64,000 nt of DNA, from contig VXNZ01000011.1 of the NCBI GenBank assembly GCA_009840355.1, positions 1-64,000 of the forward strand, given 5' to 3'. Of this stretch, positions 43,508-52,343 are shown piece by piece (within the stretch, counting starts at the first letter, position 1; each line of letters begins with the position of its first letter). The position numbers and the translations under genes are program-made. The notes beneath the pieces are model-generated. The model worked only from the letters and a program-made list of their open reading frames with translations. It had not been told where the DNA came from and made no database searches. Source of the stretch: Chloroflexota bacterium. Lineage in GTDB: Bacteria > Chloroflexota > Dehalococcoidia > Lucifugimonadales > JADFKI01.

Positions 43508-43777
43508 TCAGAGCAATTCGAACAGGGTGAACAGCGCGACCATTATCATCACCAACCCGCCGCCCAACACCCAAAATGAACGGTGCATATCCGCGCGCAA
43601 CTCGGCTATCGCCAATTTCATGTCGGATAGCCCAGCGGCATGCTCGGATTTGGTTACAAGATTTTCGCCGAGCGAATCCTGAATGGCGACGACGATTGCC
43701 TTAGCTTGTTCATCATCGAAGCCCGCATCCTTTAGGGCATTGGCTATGCGCAGCGTGTCGAAAGTGGAAACAGCCAT
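43508..43777 (-). CDS. small coiled-coil protein with C-terminal membrane anchor (DUF1640-like)
   Basis: The 89-residue protein starts MAVSTFDTLRIANALKDAGF, continues DEQAKAIVVAIQDSLGEN, has a helical stretch KLAIAELRADMHRSF and ends in one membrane segment VLGGGLVMIMVALFTLF. This order is that of the DUF1640/CCDC90-like small proteins. AGGGAGGAAAG precedes the ATG. The exact role in bacteria is not known. A broken sister lies just downstream and a further remnant at 12462. Confidence 0.65.
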   Translation of the reverse strand: MAVSTFDTLRIANALKDAGFDDEQAKAIVVAIQDSLGENLVTKSEHAAGLSDMKLAIAELRADMHRSFWVLGGGLVMIMVALFTLFELL

Positions 43778-43841
43778 TATCTTTCCTCCCTTCTGCCCAT
43801 TCTACCACCTCGATTGATGAGCGCGGTTCCTAATCGGCGCG

Positions 43842-44195
43842 CTAACGGCTATCGCTCTCGATGATACGCCTGAAGCGGCTGCGGAGCTTGCCCAAACCAG
43901 GGTCATACTCGCCCAACGGATAGTCATCCGGGTGCGCCTCTGCCCAGGCGAGAGCGATTTCACTGATTAGCGCGGCATCAACAAACCTGTTCCTCGCGCG
44001 CTCCAAGACGAACTCTTTTATCGCCCTGCGCCGCTTCGCCACTCCGTAAAGGTAGAAGGGCAGCCAGAAAGGAAGGAATATCAGGCGCAGAATCCACCTG
44101 AATATCGTTACCTGTGTGTTCAGGTTCTCATGGCTGGCGCTGGTATCTAACCTTGCCACTTCCGAACGCCAATCACGCTGCGGCTCTCTGGACAT
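43842..44195 (-). CDS. hypothetical protein with a membrane hairpin
   Basis: The 117-residue protein has a hydrophobic stretch in the middle (FRWILRLIFLPFWLPFYLYGV). Before it is a polar N-terminus and after it a basic helix KRRRAIKEFVLERARNRF. GGAAGGG lies 8 nt before the ATG. It is in line with, and ~40 nt downstream of, the FAH gene. No family is recognised. Confidence 0.55.
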   Translation of the reverse strand: MSREPQRDWRSEVARLDTSASHENLNTQVTIFRWILRLIFLPFWLPFYLYGVAKRRRAIKEFVLERARNRFVDAALISEIALAWAEAHPDDYPLGEYDPGLGKLRSRFRRIIESDSR

Positions 44196-44234
44196 AGCAT
44201 CCCTTCCATTCTGGCATTCGATAGGAGTCAGAGC

Positions 44235-45146
44235 CTACGCATACTTCCCCGTCAGCTGCGGGGTGGTGCCTTCGTTGCCGGCTGACTCCCACTCGTGGCG
44301 CGTCTCCCTACCCCAGGTGCGCTTCAGGTCGTCCCGCACATTTAGGTGCATCTTGCCCAGCCCCTCGACTTCCATGTCGATAGTGTCGCCGTCTTGTATC
44401 GCGCTCAGGCCGAAGTGGTTCGTGCCGGTCGCCACCACATCGCCCGGTCCGAGCGAGTGCACGGATGTTACCCACTCGATTACGCGCGGGATCTTGTGCG
44501 CCATGTCGTCGGTGTTGAAGTCTTGGCAGAGACGGTCGTTGACCCACAGCTTGACGGGCAGACTTTGCGGATCGGCGATTTCGTCCGCGGTCACGAGATA
44601 CGGACCCATCGGCGCGAAGGTCTCGCGTGATTTCATCTGGTAGAACGCCGGAATCCCGCGCGCGGACACGTCGATGAAGTTGATGTAGCCGAAGATGTAG
44701 TCGTAGGCGTCTTCCGCCTTGACCTGCCACGCGGGCTTGCTGATGACCAGCCCAAGCTCCGCCTCATGCTCGAATATCGTTGCGCCCACATCCGGCAGTA
44801 GGATAGTATCGCCGTCGCCTATCACTGCGTTCGGCGACTTGTTGAAGGCGTTTATAGGCGCAAGCTCAGAGCGCGTGCCGTTCTCCATGTAGTTCACTGC
44901 CATACAGATGATGTTAAGAGGCCCCGGCGCGGGCGAGCGCAAGCGGACGCTGTCCAATGGCACGCCGTCGCTGTTGGCGAGCGCCTGCTCGATGTGCGGC
45001 TTGTGCGTGTCGAAGTCGGCTATCAGCCCTGACAGGATGTCCTGCGGGCGGACATGCGGGATGTGGCTCGCCGCGTCCGATAGGTCAACTACACTGTCGC
45101 CTTTGAGCGCGCCCAGCTTAAAGTCGTCGAAGAATACCAGTTTCAT
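44235..45146 (-). CDS. fumarylacetoacetate hydrolase family protein
   Basis: The 303-residue enzyme has the FAH C-terminal fold: ICMAVNYMENG, the metal-binding glutamates in IFEHEAELGLVI, GYINFIDVSAR, FAPMGPYLVTADEI, and the late GDVVATGTNHFGLSA. Members hydrolyse C-C bonds in acylpyruvates or hydrate and decarboxylate 2-oxo-hept-dioates during aromatic breakdown. AGGGAG precedes the ATG. It lies between the CoA-transferase halves, so it may be part of one breakdown route with them. Confidence 0.85.
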   Translation of the reverse strand: MKLVFFDDFKLGALKGDSVVDLSDAASHIPHVRPQDILSGLIADFDTHKPHIEQALANSDGVPLDSVRLRSPAPGPLNIICMAVNYMENGTRSELAPINAFNKSPNAVIGDGDTILLPDVGATIFEHEAELGLVISKPAWQVKAEDAYDYIFGYINFIDVSARGIPAFYQMKSRETFAPMGPYLVTADEIADPQSLPVKLWVNDRLCQDFNTDDMAHKIPRVIEWVTSVHSLGPGDVVATGTNHFGLSAIQDGDTIDMEVEGLGKMHLNVRDDLKRTWGRETRHEWESAGNEGTTPQLTGKYA

Positions 45147-45208
45147 GTTTAACTCCCTTCGTTAGTAGATGTTCCATTGAACTAGTTTATCAGCCAAGAG
45201 CAAAACCG

Positions 45209-45460
45209 TCAGTATCGCGGCTGCTGGGAAGTCAGATGCCAGTAGCCGCATCGGTTATTGTAGTAGGCGCGGAGATACATGCCTCTGCTCAAAGCATTCT
45301 CAGCCGCGCTGTGAGCGCTTTCCCCGTCGCCATACACGATCTTCTTGCATCGTCCGCAGCGATTCCTGCCCTTGGCGTCCGTGTAGTCGGAAGGTGTGGC
45401 GAATTTCCTAATCACCAACGCTATGACGACTACGATCAGGATAGTGACTATGAGTTCCAT
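45209..45460 (-). CDS. small membrane-anchored protein with a zinc-ribbon-like end
   Basis: The 83-residue protein has an N-terminal membrane helix (LIVTILIVVVIALVI). It continues with NRCGRCKKIVYGDGESAHSA and ends with NNRCGYWHLTSQQP. The CxxC and the single C with H (CGYWHLT) form a likely metal site, and the CGYWHLT end is typical of small Zn-finger proteins. It is 20 nt upstream of the CoA-transferase A gene on the same strand. Its role is unknown. Confidence 0.6.
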   Translation of the reverse strand: MELIVTILIVVVIALVIRKFATPSDYTDAKGRNRCGRCKKIVYGDGESAHSAAENALSRGMYLRAYYNNRCGYWHLTSQQPRY

Positions 45461-45480
45461 AGCGTCAGCCCTTCTAGGCT

Positions 45481-46191
45481 TTATATCTTGACGATACGGT
45501 TGACATATATCGCGGGCGTGTGGACGCCGTGCCCGTCTATGTCGCCGACATTCACCACTTCGTCAACTTCCATGATGGTCGTGCGCGCGGCGGTCGCCAT
45601 GACGCCGTTGAAGTTGCGTGATGTGCCTCGATAAACGATGTTACCAAGCGGGTCTGCCTTGTACGCCCGCAGCAGCGCGTAGTCCGCCTTGAGCGCGTGT
45701 TCCAGCACATGCGGCTTGCCGTCGAAATCGCGCGTCTCCTTGCCCTCGGCGAGCAGCGTGCCGGCGGCTGTGGGCGTGTAGAACGCCGGTATGCCGGCGC
45801 CGCCGGCGCGTATGCGCTCCGCGAGCGTCCCCTGGGGGACGAGTTCCAGCTCGACCTTGCCTTCTCTGTACGCGCGTTCATACGATGTCGGGCGCGATGG
45901 CGACGGCGACACGGGGAACGACGCCACGACCTTCTTGATTTGCTCATTGTCCACGAGGATACCGATGTCTATCGGGCGGTCGCCGGGTATCGTGCCGAAG
46001 CCGATGACGCTCGCAAGCCCTGCCGTGTTGCTGATAATCGTTAGATCGCGCGCGCCGTGGTCTCGCAGCGCGCGGATGAGATTTTGCGGCGTACCGCCCG
46101 GTCCCGCGAAGCCGTCTATCATCAGAGTCGCGCCGTCGGGAATATCCGCAACCGCATCGTCGAAGGACGCCACAACTTTATTTATCGCCAT
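45481..46191 (-). CDS. 3-oxoacid CoA-transferase subunit A
   Basis: The 236-residue protein is the A half of a family I CoA-transferase: DGATLMIDGFAGPGGTPQNL near the N-terminus, LTIISNTAG, IPAFYTPTAAGTLLAEG and ALKADYALLRAYKADPLGN. It should pair with the B half at 40071-40748, which lies 4.7 kb away on the same strand. In most genomes the two are adjacent. The gene start has no strong ribosome site (GGGGCAGTTGAG). Confidence 0.9.
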   Translation of the reverse strand: MAINKVVASFDDAVADIPDGATLMIDGFAGPGGTPQNLIRALRDHGARDLTIISNTAGLASVIGFGTIPGDRPIDIGILVDNEQIKKVVASFPVSPSPSRPTSYERAYREGKVELELVPQGTLAERIRAGGAGIPAFYTPTAAGTLLAEGKETRDFDGKPHVLEHALKADYALLRAYKADPLGNIVYRGTSRNFNGVMATAARTTIMEVDEVVNVGDIDGHGVHTPAIYVNRIVKI

Positions 46192-46364
46192 ACGCTCAAC
46201 TGCCCCAAAATGGTTATTCCGCCCTTATGCTGCCGCCTACTGCCGATTCTAACATGGCGGATTCTACCATGCTTGACAAGCGCGGCGGCTTGGGCGGCGG
46301 GACGAATCAATCACCATCCTACCCAACCTGTCCATCCCCATCCCGCCCATCGATGCTAATTCGC

Positions 46365-46697
46365 CTACGCCCTTGAGCGACGAGGCGGCGCGAAGACGAC
46401 CAACAGCGTCAGCGTCTCCGTGATGGAGTGGAACTTGTGCGGCGCCGCCGTTTCCACGAACACGACCATCCCCGCCCGCACTTGCCTGTCTTCGTCTCCG
46501 ACGCGAAGCATGCCCGAGCCGCTGACGACATAGTAGATTTCGTCCTCAGTGTGCGGCTGCTGCGGGTCGTCGTCACCGGCAGGCAGCACATACAGTCCGA
46601 GGCTCAGTGTGTCCGTGTCCGCAGTGAAGAATTCGAGGTAGCGCTCGCCGAGTTCGCCTTGCTCCGATATGAGGTCTGCCATTTCAAATATGTCCAT
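46365..46697 (-). CDS. cupin-2 domain protein
   Basis: The 110-residue protein shows cupin motif 1 in PHTEDEIYYVVSGSGML and motif 2 in GMVVFVETAAPHKFHSI, with the metal histidines. It is a single-domain cupin. It lies head-to-head with the GNAT gene, and the promoters share ~50 bp. The substrate is unknown. Confidence 0.75.
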   Translation of the reverse strand: MDIFEMADLISEQGELGERYLEFFTADTDTLSLGLYVLPAGDDDPQQPHTEDEIYYVVSGSGMLRVGDEDRQVRAGMVVFVETAAPHKFHSITETLTLLVVFAPPRRSRA

Positions 46698-46749
46698 TGA
46701 CTTCCATACTCCCTTCCAAGTTTGCCGCGCATATCATAAACTAGATTGC

Positions 46750-47253
46750 ATGACGAACATAAGCGTGCGCGACGCAACTCGCGCGGACATAAACCGAATC
46801 GCCGGGTTTCAGCAGGCGATGGCGATGGAAACGGAAGGCAGAACGCTCGACGCCGACACCATACGGCTCGGCGTTACGGCGGTGTTCGACGACCCGTTGA
46901 AGGGCTTTTACATCGTCGCTGTCGCGGATGAAGCGGACGGGGATGCGGGCGGCGATTCAGACGATAATGACGATACGGGCAAGGTCGTGGGCAGTCTGCT
47001 CATCACATACGAGTGGAGCGATTGGAGCGCGGCGACTTGGTGGTGGATTCAGAGTGTGTATGTCGATGCGGCTTGGCGGCGCAAGGGCATCTATCGCACG
47101 CTGTACGAGCACATTCTCGCAATGACCGATGGGCGCGACGATATTTGCGGCATTCGCCTGTATGTCGAACGCACGAACACTGTGGCGCAGCAAACCTACG
47201 GCGCGCTCGGCATGAGCCACTCGCATTACGACATGTACGAGATTGTCTTCTAG
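46750..47253 (+). CDS. GNAT acetyltransferase
   Basis: The 167-residue protein has the GNAT fold with motif A WWIQSVYVDAAWRRKGIYRT and motif B YVERTNTVAQQTYGALGM. An acidic loop (EADGDAGGDSDDNDDTG) interrupts the central strands and is an odd insert. The only ATG that begins the fold is 46750, and it lacks a ribosome site. A TATCAT-like -10 box lies ~14 bp upstream, so the message may be leaderless. The substrate is unknown. Confidence 0.78.
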   Translation: MTNISVRDATRADINRIAGFQQAMAMETEGRTLDADTIRLGVTAVFDDPLKGFYIVAVADEADGDAGGDSDDNDDTGKVVGSLLITYEWSDWSAATWWWIQSVYVDAAWRRKGIYRTLYEHILAMTDGRDDICGIRLYVERTNTVAQQTYGALGMSHSHYDMYEIVF

Positions 47254-47360
47254 TCGTGAAGGGTATGGGGCGCTTGGACGGCGTGAATAACATAAGCGGA
47301 AGAACGATTGGACAAGGCGGCGCATTACACACGCCGCCACTGCATTTGTGAGGACAGAAG

Positions 47361-47777
47361 ATGCTGCCAGAAAATGTTAGGGACTTTATCGCTAAAAATG
47401 ACAAGGCCGTGCTCAGCACGTTCCGGCGCAACGGTGCGGCGCAGCTGAGCATCGTCGTCGTGGGCGCATACGGCGACGGCGCGGCGTTCACCACGACGGA
47501 GGATCGCGCAAAGCTGCTCAATCTGCGGCGCGATTCGCGATGTTCGCTGCTGGTGTCGCAGGACAGCTGGTGGGGATTCGTGGTGCTGGAAGGCACGGCG
47601 CGCATCCTGTCCGCGGACAACACGGATGCCGGAGAACTGCGGCAGGCGTTCCGCGAAGTGTATCGCTCCATATCCGGCGAGCACCCGGACTGGGAGGAAT
47701 ACGATCGCGCAATGGTCGAAGACAAGCGCGCCGTGGTCGTGGTCGTGCCTGATCGCATCTACGGCACGGCGCTATAG
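47361..47777 (+). CDS. PPOX-class F420-type oxidoreductase
   Basis: The 138-residue split-barrel protein begins FIAKNDKAVLSTFRRNGAAQ. It has AKLLNLRRDSRCSLLVS, GFVVLEGTARIL and the end RAVVVVVPDRIYG. These are marks of the PPOX-class F420-dependent group, whose members bind F420 or FMN. It supports the presence of F420 chemistry in the organism. GTGAGGACAGAAG precedes the ATG. The exact substrate is unknown. Confidence 0.8.
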   Translation: MLPENVRDFIAKNDKAVLSTFRRNGAAQLSIVVVGAYGDGAAFTTTEDRAKLLNLRRDSRCSLLVSQDSWWGFVVLEGTARILSADNTDAGELRQAFREVYRSISGEHPDWEEYDRAMVEDKRAVVVVVPDRIYGTAL

Positions 47778-47835
47778 CGTGTAACGGCAGCGGCGAAATC
47801 ACCCGGCGCACCGTAAACTCATTACGCCATGCGCA

Positions 47836-48579
47836 TTATCCCGTCGGCTCCAACGGATTAAAAATCTCGTAGCCCTCGCGCGGGTGTGGTCCCTGCAGTC
47901 GCACATCGTCCGCGCATAGCCAGAGCTTGAGACTAGGCTGCCCCGGCGGCGGCATATCGCGCGGCGGTATCACGATTATGTCGCCGATGAAGTATGCCCT
48001 GAAGCAGCCGTCGCGCTCTTCTCGCGGGAATGTGAGACTGCCGTCGAATGTCAGCGTATCTTCGCCGGTCGCCACAATGCGGCTGCCGGAGACAAACACC
48101 GTACCCTGCACGCCGTCGAACTTGCCCGTGCCTTCTACGACACGCAGCCATCGCTTCCACTGCCAGAACTCACCGTTGTCCGACGGGCATGCGAATCCGA
48201 GAGTCTGCACCATCACCAGCCCATCGCCGTCCGGCGTCTCCCATGTGAAGCTGTTCGAGCCTTCGACGGGAACGCTGCAAGAGCCGCGCTCTCCGGTAAC
48301 ATCCGACCAGTCTTCGGTAAAGCGAAACTGAAGTGTGCCTACGCCCATCTCGCCCGCGTCAAATTCGCCGACAAGCTCGATCTTGCACCTGCCCGTTGAG
48401 TCGCATTCGTCCGCATTCGTAATGACCGAATTGCCAGAGCCGCTGCCATCGAAGTCCTTGGGCCAGCCGAACGCGTGGGAGGCATCGCTAGTCAGCGCCG
48501 CTAAAAGCAAAAAGACCGCCAGCGCAACGGCAGCCAGCAACACGGCTCGCGCCCTAGTTAAGGGGACTATATGGCTCAT
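47836..48579 (-). CDS. secreted protein of unknown function
   Basis: The 247-residue protein has a signal peptide (AVLLAAVALAVFLLLAALTS) with likely cleavage after SHA. The mature part is beta-rich with six cysteines (ECDSTGRCKIE, GSCSVP, FACPSD and others). It includes GTGKFDGVQGTVFVSGS, a strand pattern like allene-oxide-cyclase or DUF3224-type barrels. It is exported and may have disulfides. It is single, and the function is unknown. The gap 48580-48768 shows no gene. Confidence 0.6.
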   Translation of the reverse strand: MSHIVPLTRARAVLLAAVALAVFLLLAALTSDASHAFGWPKDFDGSGSGNSVITNADECDSTGRCKIELVGEFDAGEMGVGTLQFRFTEDWSDVTGERGSCSVPVEGSNSFTWETPDGDGLVMVQTLGFACPSDNGEFWQWKRWLRVVEGTGKFDGVQGTVFVSGSRIVATGEDTLTFDGSLTFPREERDGCFRAYFIGDIIVIPPRDMPPPGQPSLKLWLCADDVRLQGPHPREGYEIFNPLEPTG

Positions 48580-48768
48580 GCGCTCACTATTTCCGACCTA
48601 GCATTTCGTTGGGATTGGATGGATGAATTGGCATTCAGGAGTCCCTTCCCATTATGTGGGCTTAATGTGGGAAAGTTAGAATGGGAGCATGACTTGCGCG
48701 GCGCAATCATAACATATTTCACAGACATGGTTCACAGTATGCGTTTGCGCCAAGCACGCACTTTTGCG

Positions 48769-49198
48769 CTACAAACGCTTTTCTTCATAGCGTGGGAAGT
48801 CCACAGGAGTGATGATGTCAATAGCAACGCCGGCGCAGACTAGGCGTTCGAGCACAAGCAGGTCGCTGTCACCGGTCACAATGCAGTCGGCATTGCCAGC
48901 GACCGCAGTGCCGAGAATCGCATCGTCGTCAGGGTCGCGGCAAATTTGCGCGGGGAAAGTAGCGGGTTCGACGATTTCCACATCGGGGAGTATAGACTGA
49001 ATGACATTAGGAATCGCTTCGGCTCTAACTCTAAACTTTCGAATGAGTACTCGCCAGAACTCATTCAGTCAATACAAACTCTGAAAGGACTACTGTATCT
49101 GTTTGTTTCTAAGCAATTGAATTGCGTTGCTGCCCGCACATACAATCACAGCTGATGAATGCAGAAATCAGATAGTTGGTGTCGAATACTATCCTCAC
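48769..49198 (-). pseudogene. PIN_3-type toxin gene, frameshifted
   Basis: GTG 49198 overlaps the antitoxin stop as GTGA and reads RIVFDTNYLISAFIS, the PIN N-terminus with its D-T-N. The frame then breaks. Pieces in other frames read TVVLSEFVLTE, then after a 4-nt insertion (ACTGA-ATGA-G) LNEFWRVLIRKFRVRAEA, ICRDPDDDAILGTAVAGNAD and CIVTGDSDLLVLERL. All PIN_3 motifs are present but in at least three frames, so the ribonuclease cannot be made. Confidence 0.75.
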
Positions 49199-49299
49199 GA
49201 GATGCTATTTAGGACATCCTCTTCAAATACAACGACACCTCGCGCTTGGACTTCCGCAACAAACTCATCCGGCACGGTGATGGTTATTGTCTTCTTCAT
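49195..49299 (-). CDS. short antitoxin-like protein of 34 residues
   Basis: MKKTITITVPDEFVAEVQAR followed by GVVVFEEDVLNSIS is read from ATG 49299, with GGAAGGAG upstream. The ITITVPDEFVAEV start is like the N-terminal DNA-binding strand of small type II antitoxins. It is coupled to the PIN toxin frame by a GTGA overlap, as in VapBC-like pairs. Since the toxin is broken, it has no known partner left here. Confidence 0.6.
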   Translation of the reverse strand: MKKTITITVPDEFVAEVQARGVVVFEEDVLNSIS

Positions 49300-49321
49300 A
49301 GCTAATTCTCCTTCCCATTCC

Positions 49322-49930
49322 TTACAAATCCCACCAATCCAGTGGTAACGTAGGAACAGACCACTCAGAATTGGGAGTCCAACATTCCCAACCTTGCCCG
49401 AATGGAGGTATTCCGGCATCCCGTCTGCTCAAAGCCAAACATCCCTCCGCTCTAATTTCCTCCGCCTGTTTTCGAGAAACAAGGTTGAGCGATACGGCTC
49501 GGCTGAGTTCTGCCTCGTCCTTCCACCGCCAAGTCTTCAAGTCCGCCTCGATAACGATGTCCAAGAAATGATCGATGAAATCGATACCCATGTCTGTCCG
49601 AATGTATTCACGCTCAAGATTGACATACCATCGACTGAACCGAAGTTCTTGATCCCAAAATGCTAGATAGGCATGCTGATCGCCCGGGAGCATGATACGG
49701 AGCATGTCGGCTGTCCATTCACGCTCAAGATGATTCCACTCGCCAATAGGCAGCCGACCTTCGGATGTGTATGTCCGCATTTTATAAACTGTGCCCGCAG
49801 CCAGATAGAGCACAAGGGCTTCCGTTGTATCGCATACCACCGTCACTGGCCACGCCGCCTGAATCCTGTCACCCCAGACACTTCGCATTACTATCCGGTC
49901 GCCGGGAATCCATCTGCTAATTGGATTCAT
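49322..49930 (-). CDS. DUF402-family protein
   Basis: The ~202-residue protein matches DUF402 (FAU-1/YgaC-like). WYVNLEREYIRTDMGIDFID and HFLDIVIEADLKTWRWKDE are the core strands and the acidic metal-binding residues. AEEIRAEG is the usual late helix. ATG 49930 lies inside the purB 3' end, an overlap of 14 nt, so the pair is coupled. Relatives are nucleoside diphosphatases or RNA-binding. The role here is not known. Confidence 0.75.
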   Translation of the reverse strand: MNPISRWIPGDRIVMRSVWGDRIQAAWPVTVVCDTTEALVLYLAAGTVYKMRTYTSEGRLPIGEWNHLEREWTADMLRIMLPGDQHAYLAFWDQELRFSRWYVNLEREYIRTDMGIDFIDHFLDIVIEADLKTWRWKDEAELSRAVSLNLVSRKQAEEIRAEGCLALSRRDAGIPPFGQGWECWTPNSEWSVPTLPLDWWDL

Positions 49931-51302
49931 CCAGTCCGCCCATCCGCGCCACCAGCTCCGCCGCAATCCCCGTATAGCCCGCCGGCGTCAGCGCCATCAG
50001 CCGCTTCTTGTCGTCGGACGGCAGTTCCAGCCCTTTGACGAAATGGCGCATATCGGCTTCCGTTACACGCTGCCCCCGCGTAAACCCCTTCAGCAATTCG
50101 TATGCGTCCTCGCCGCCTTGTTTGCGCATTACGGTTTGCACCGCCTCTGCCAGCACTTCCCACGCATCGTCCAGTTCGGCGGCAAGCAGGTGCTCGTCCA
50201 CGCCTACTTGACGCAAGCCGCGCTGCGCCGATTTCAAGCCAACTAGGCTGTGTCCGATGGCGGGTCCCAAGTTCCGCAGCGCTGACGAATCGGTCAGGTC
50301 TCGCTGTAGCCGCGATACGGGCAGCTTAGTCGCCAGATGCTCCAACAGCGCGTTGCTGATGCCGAGATTCGCCTCCGAGTTCTCGAAGTTGATGGGGTTG
50401 ACTTTGTGCGGCATTGTCGATGAGCCGACTTCGCCTTCTACCGCGCGCTGCCTGAACACGCCCAGCGATATGTACGACCACATGTCGCGGTCGAAGTCCA
50501 GCGTGATTGTGTTGAAGCGAATTAGCGCGTGGAATATCTCAGAAATGTAGTCATGCGGCTCAATCTGCGTGGTCAGCGGGTTGTGCGTCAAGCCCAAGCG
50601 CTCTACGAAGCGGCGCGATATGTCCTGCCAATCGGCGTCCGGATACGCAATGGCGTGCGCGTTGTAGCCGCCCACCGCACCGTTGAACTTGCCGAGATAC
50701 TCGGCGCATTCCATCTGCCGCATCTGCCGCCGCCAGCGATACACGAACACCGCGAGCTCCTTGCCGAGCGTGGTTGGGGATGCCGCCTGCCCGTGAGTAT
50801 ATGCCAGCATCGAGGTATCCGCCGTGGACTCAGCAAGCGCAGCAACACTGTCCACCAGCGCGCGCGCCTGCGGCAGCCATTCGTTTTCAAGCGCAGATTT
50901 GACCATCAGCGCGTGCGATAGGTTGTTGATGTCCTCCGATGTGCAGCAAAAGTGCACCCACTCGCTAACATCTTCCAGCGAAGTGCCTTGCAGACGCTCG
51001 CGGATGTAGTACTCCACCGCCTTGACATCGTGATTCGTCGTACGCTCCATCGCCTTCACGCGCTGCGCCGCATCGTCATCGAAATCTGCCACTAGCCCGC
51101 GCAGGTAGTTCTGCTCTGCGCCGGTCAGCGCGCGCATATCCGCGATGTCCGCGCACGCCGCCATCTCCAGCAGCCATTCCACTTCCACTTCAACGCGCCG
51201 CTTGATGAGCGCCCACTCCGACAGGTGGTCGGCAAGCCCGCTCACCTGAGTCGCGTATCGTCCGTCCAACGGCGTAATCGCCCTAATCGCCAGCATCGTC
51301 AT
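49917..51302 (-). CDS. purB: adenylosuccinate lyase
   Basis: The 461-residue enzyme works twice in purine synthesis, releasing fumarate from SAICAR and from adenylosuccinate. It is of the E. coli type: ITPLDGRYATQVSGLADHLS at the start, KAVEYYIRE, TSEDINNLSHALMV, MLAYTHGQAASPTTLGKELA (catalytic His) and the signature GSSTMPHKVNPINFENSE. AGAGGA lies just upstream. It heads a short run with DUF402 and follows the ornithine-cyclodeaminase-like gene by 26 nt. Confidence 0.95.
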   Translation of the reverse strand: MTMLAIRAITPLDGRYATQVSGLADHLSEWALIKRRVEVEVEWLLEMAACADIADMRALTGAEQNYLRGLVADFDDDAAQRVKAMERTTNHDVKAVEYYIRERLQGTSLEDVSEWVHFCCTSEDINNLSHALMVKSALENEWLPQARALVDSVAALAESTADTSMLAYTHGQAASPTTLGKELAVFVYRWRRQMRQMECAEYLGKFNGAVGGYNAHAIAYPDADWQDISRRFVERLGLTHNPLTTQIEPHDYISEIFHALIRFNTITLDFDRDMWSYISLGVFRQRAVEGEVGSSTMPHKVNPINFENSEANLGISNALLEHLATKLPVSRLQRDLTDSSALRNLGPAIGHSLVGLKSAQRGLRQVGVDEHLLAAELDDAWEVLAEAVQTVMRKQGGEDAYELLKGFTRGQRVTEADMRHFVKGLELPSDDKKRLMALTPAGYTGIAAELVARMGGLDESN

Positions 51303-51328
51303 GTATCCTCTACATCCTGTTCATCATG

Positions 51329-52261
51329 TCAACTGATATATCTATCGTAAACCGCCTTCGCCGCCGCGAGATCCCACATCGCCATGCCCAGCGACTTGAA
51401 CAGCGTGATATCGTCTGCGCCGCGCCTGCCCGGCTTCATGCCGCCGACTATCTGATGCAGTTCGCTGACCTGCTCCCACAGCAACAAGCCGCGCGATGTG
51501 GGCATCATCAGCTCGCCGCATTCGATTTTCGCCTGCGCGATGCTGTCCACGGCGATGATGTCCGCACGGCTAATCGTGGCGTCGTCCAGCTCGGTTACAT
51601 ACTCGTTTGCGCCGCCGACCGCGCAGATGTGCGTTCCAGGACACAGCCATTCGCCGCTGAACACGGGCGTAGGAGAGTTCGTAATCGTAACGAGAATGTC
51701 CGCGCGTTCCACGACATCGCGGGGATTGTCCGCCGCCTGCACTTCGATGCCGAGCGTGTTCGTCATTCGTCGCGCGAAATCGCTGCGGTTCGTGGGGTTG
51801 CGGCTGAAGACGCGCACGCGCTCAATGGTACGCACGCTGCATATTGCCTCAAGCTGCGCGTCCGCCTGAAAGCCGCTGCCTAGTATGCCGATTTCAGCGG
51901 AGTTCTCGCGCGCCATGTGCATCACGCTGACACCGGACGCCGCGCCCGTTCGCAGCCGCCCGAGCGACGACGCTTCTATGACCGCGAGCAGGTCGCCGGT
52001 CTGCATGCCATACAGCAACACGAAGAAGCGGTATTCGCCGCCGACGATGGAATATACCTTGAAGCCGAAGACGCCCTGTTCGTGCAGCGCCGCCGACATG
52101 TGTGCGAGCATCACGCCCGGCCCGGCGACGGTGTGTCCGCGCGGTATGTTCGTCGCCGCGCCTACCGCCTGCTGCCGCAGCACCGCCTCCACCAAAGGAA
52201 TCGCTTCCTCCACGCTCAGCAGGCGTCTGACATCGGCATCCGTTATCCACAGAGGAGACAT
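51329..52261 (-). CDS. ornithine cyclodeaminase / mu-crystallin family protein
   Basis: The 310-residue NAD(P)-dependent protein has GVFGFKVYSIV, IEASSLGRLRTGAASGVSVM, the Rossmann loop IGILGSGFQADAQLEAI and ADILVTITNSPTPVFSGEWL. It ends with GGANEYVTELDDATISRAD. Members deaminate ornithine to proline or reduce cyclic ketimines and alanine-type imines. The exact substrate cannot be read. It is 26 nt upstream of purB on the same strand; a functional link is not obvious. Confidence 0.85.
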   Translation of the reverse strand: MSPLWITDADVRRLLSVEEAIPLVEAVLRQQAVGAATNIPRGHTVAGPGVMLAHMSAALHEQGVFGFKVYSIVGGEYRFFVLLYGMQTGDLLAVIEASSLGRLRTGAASGVSVMHMARENSAEIGILGSGFQADAQLEAICSVRTIERVRVFSRNPTNRSDFARRMTNTLGIEVQAADNPRDVVERADILVTITNSPTPVFSGEWLCPGTHICAVGGANEYVTELDDATISRADIIAVDSIAQAKIECGELMMPTSRGLLLWEQVSELHQIVGGMKPGRRGADDITLFKSLGMAMWDLAAAKAVYDRYIS

Positions 52262-52343
52262 AGAGAATTGCCAGTCATTTGCTTGAGGTTGCTTATCCTG
52301 TCAATCCCTGTAGGCAATGATAAGCCTTGTAAGTTTCTGGGGA

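Noticed and set aside
46746-46752. A longer GNAT start at 46669
   Set aside because: It would begin inside the divergent cupin gene, and the added residues match nothing in the family.
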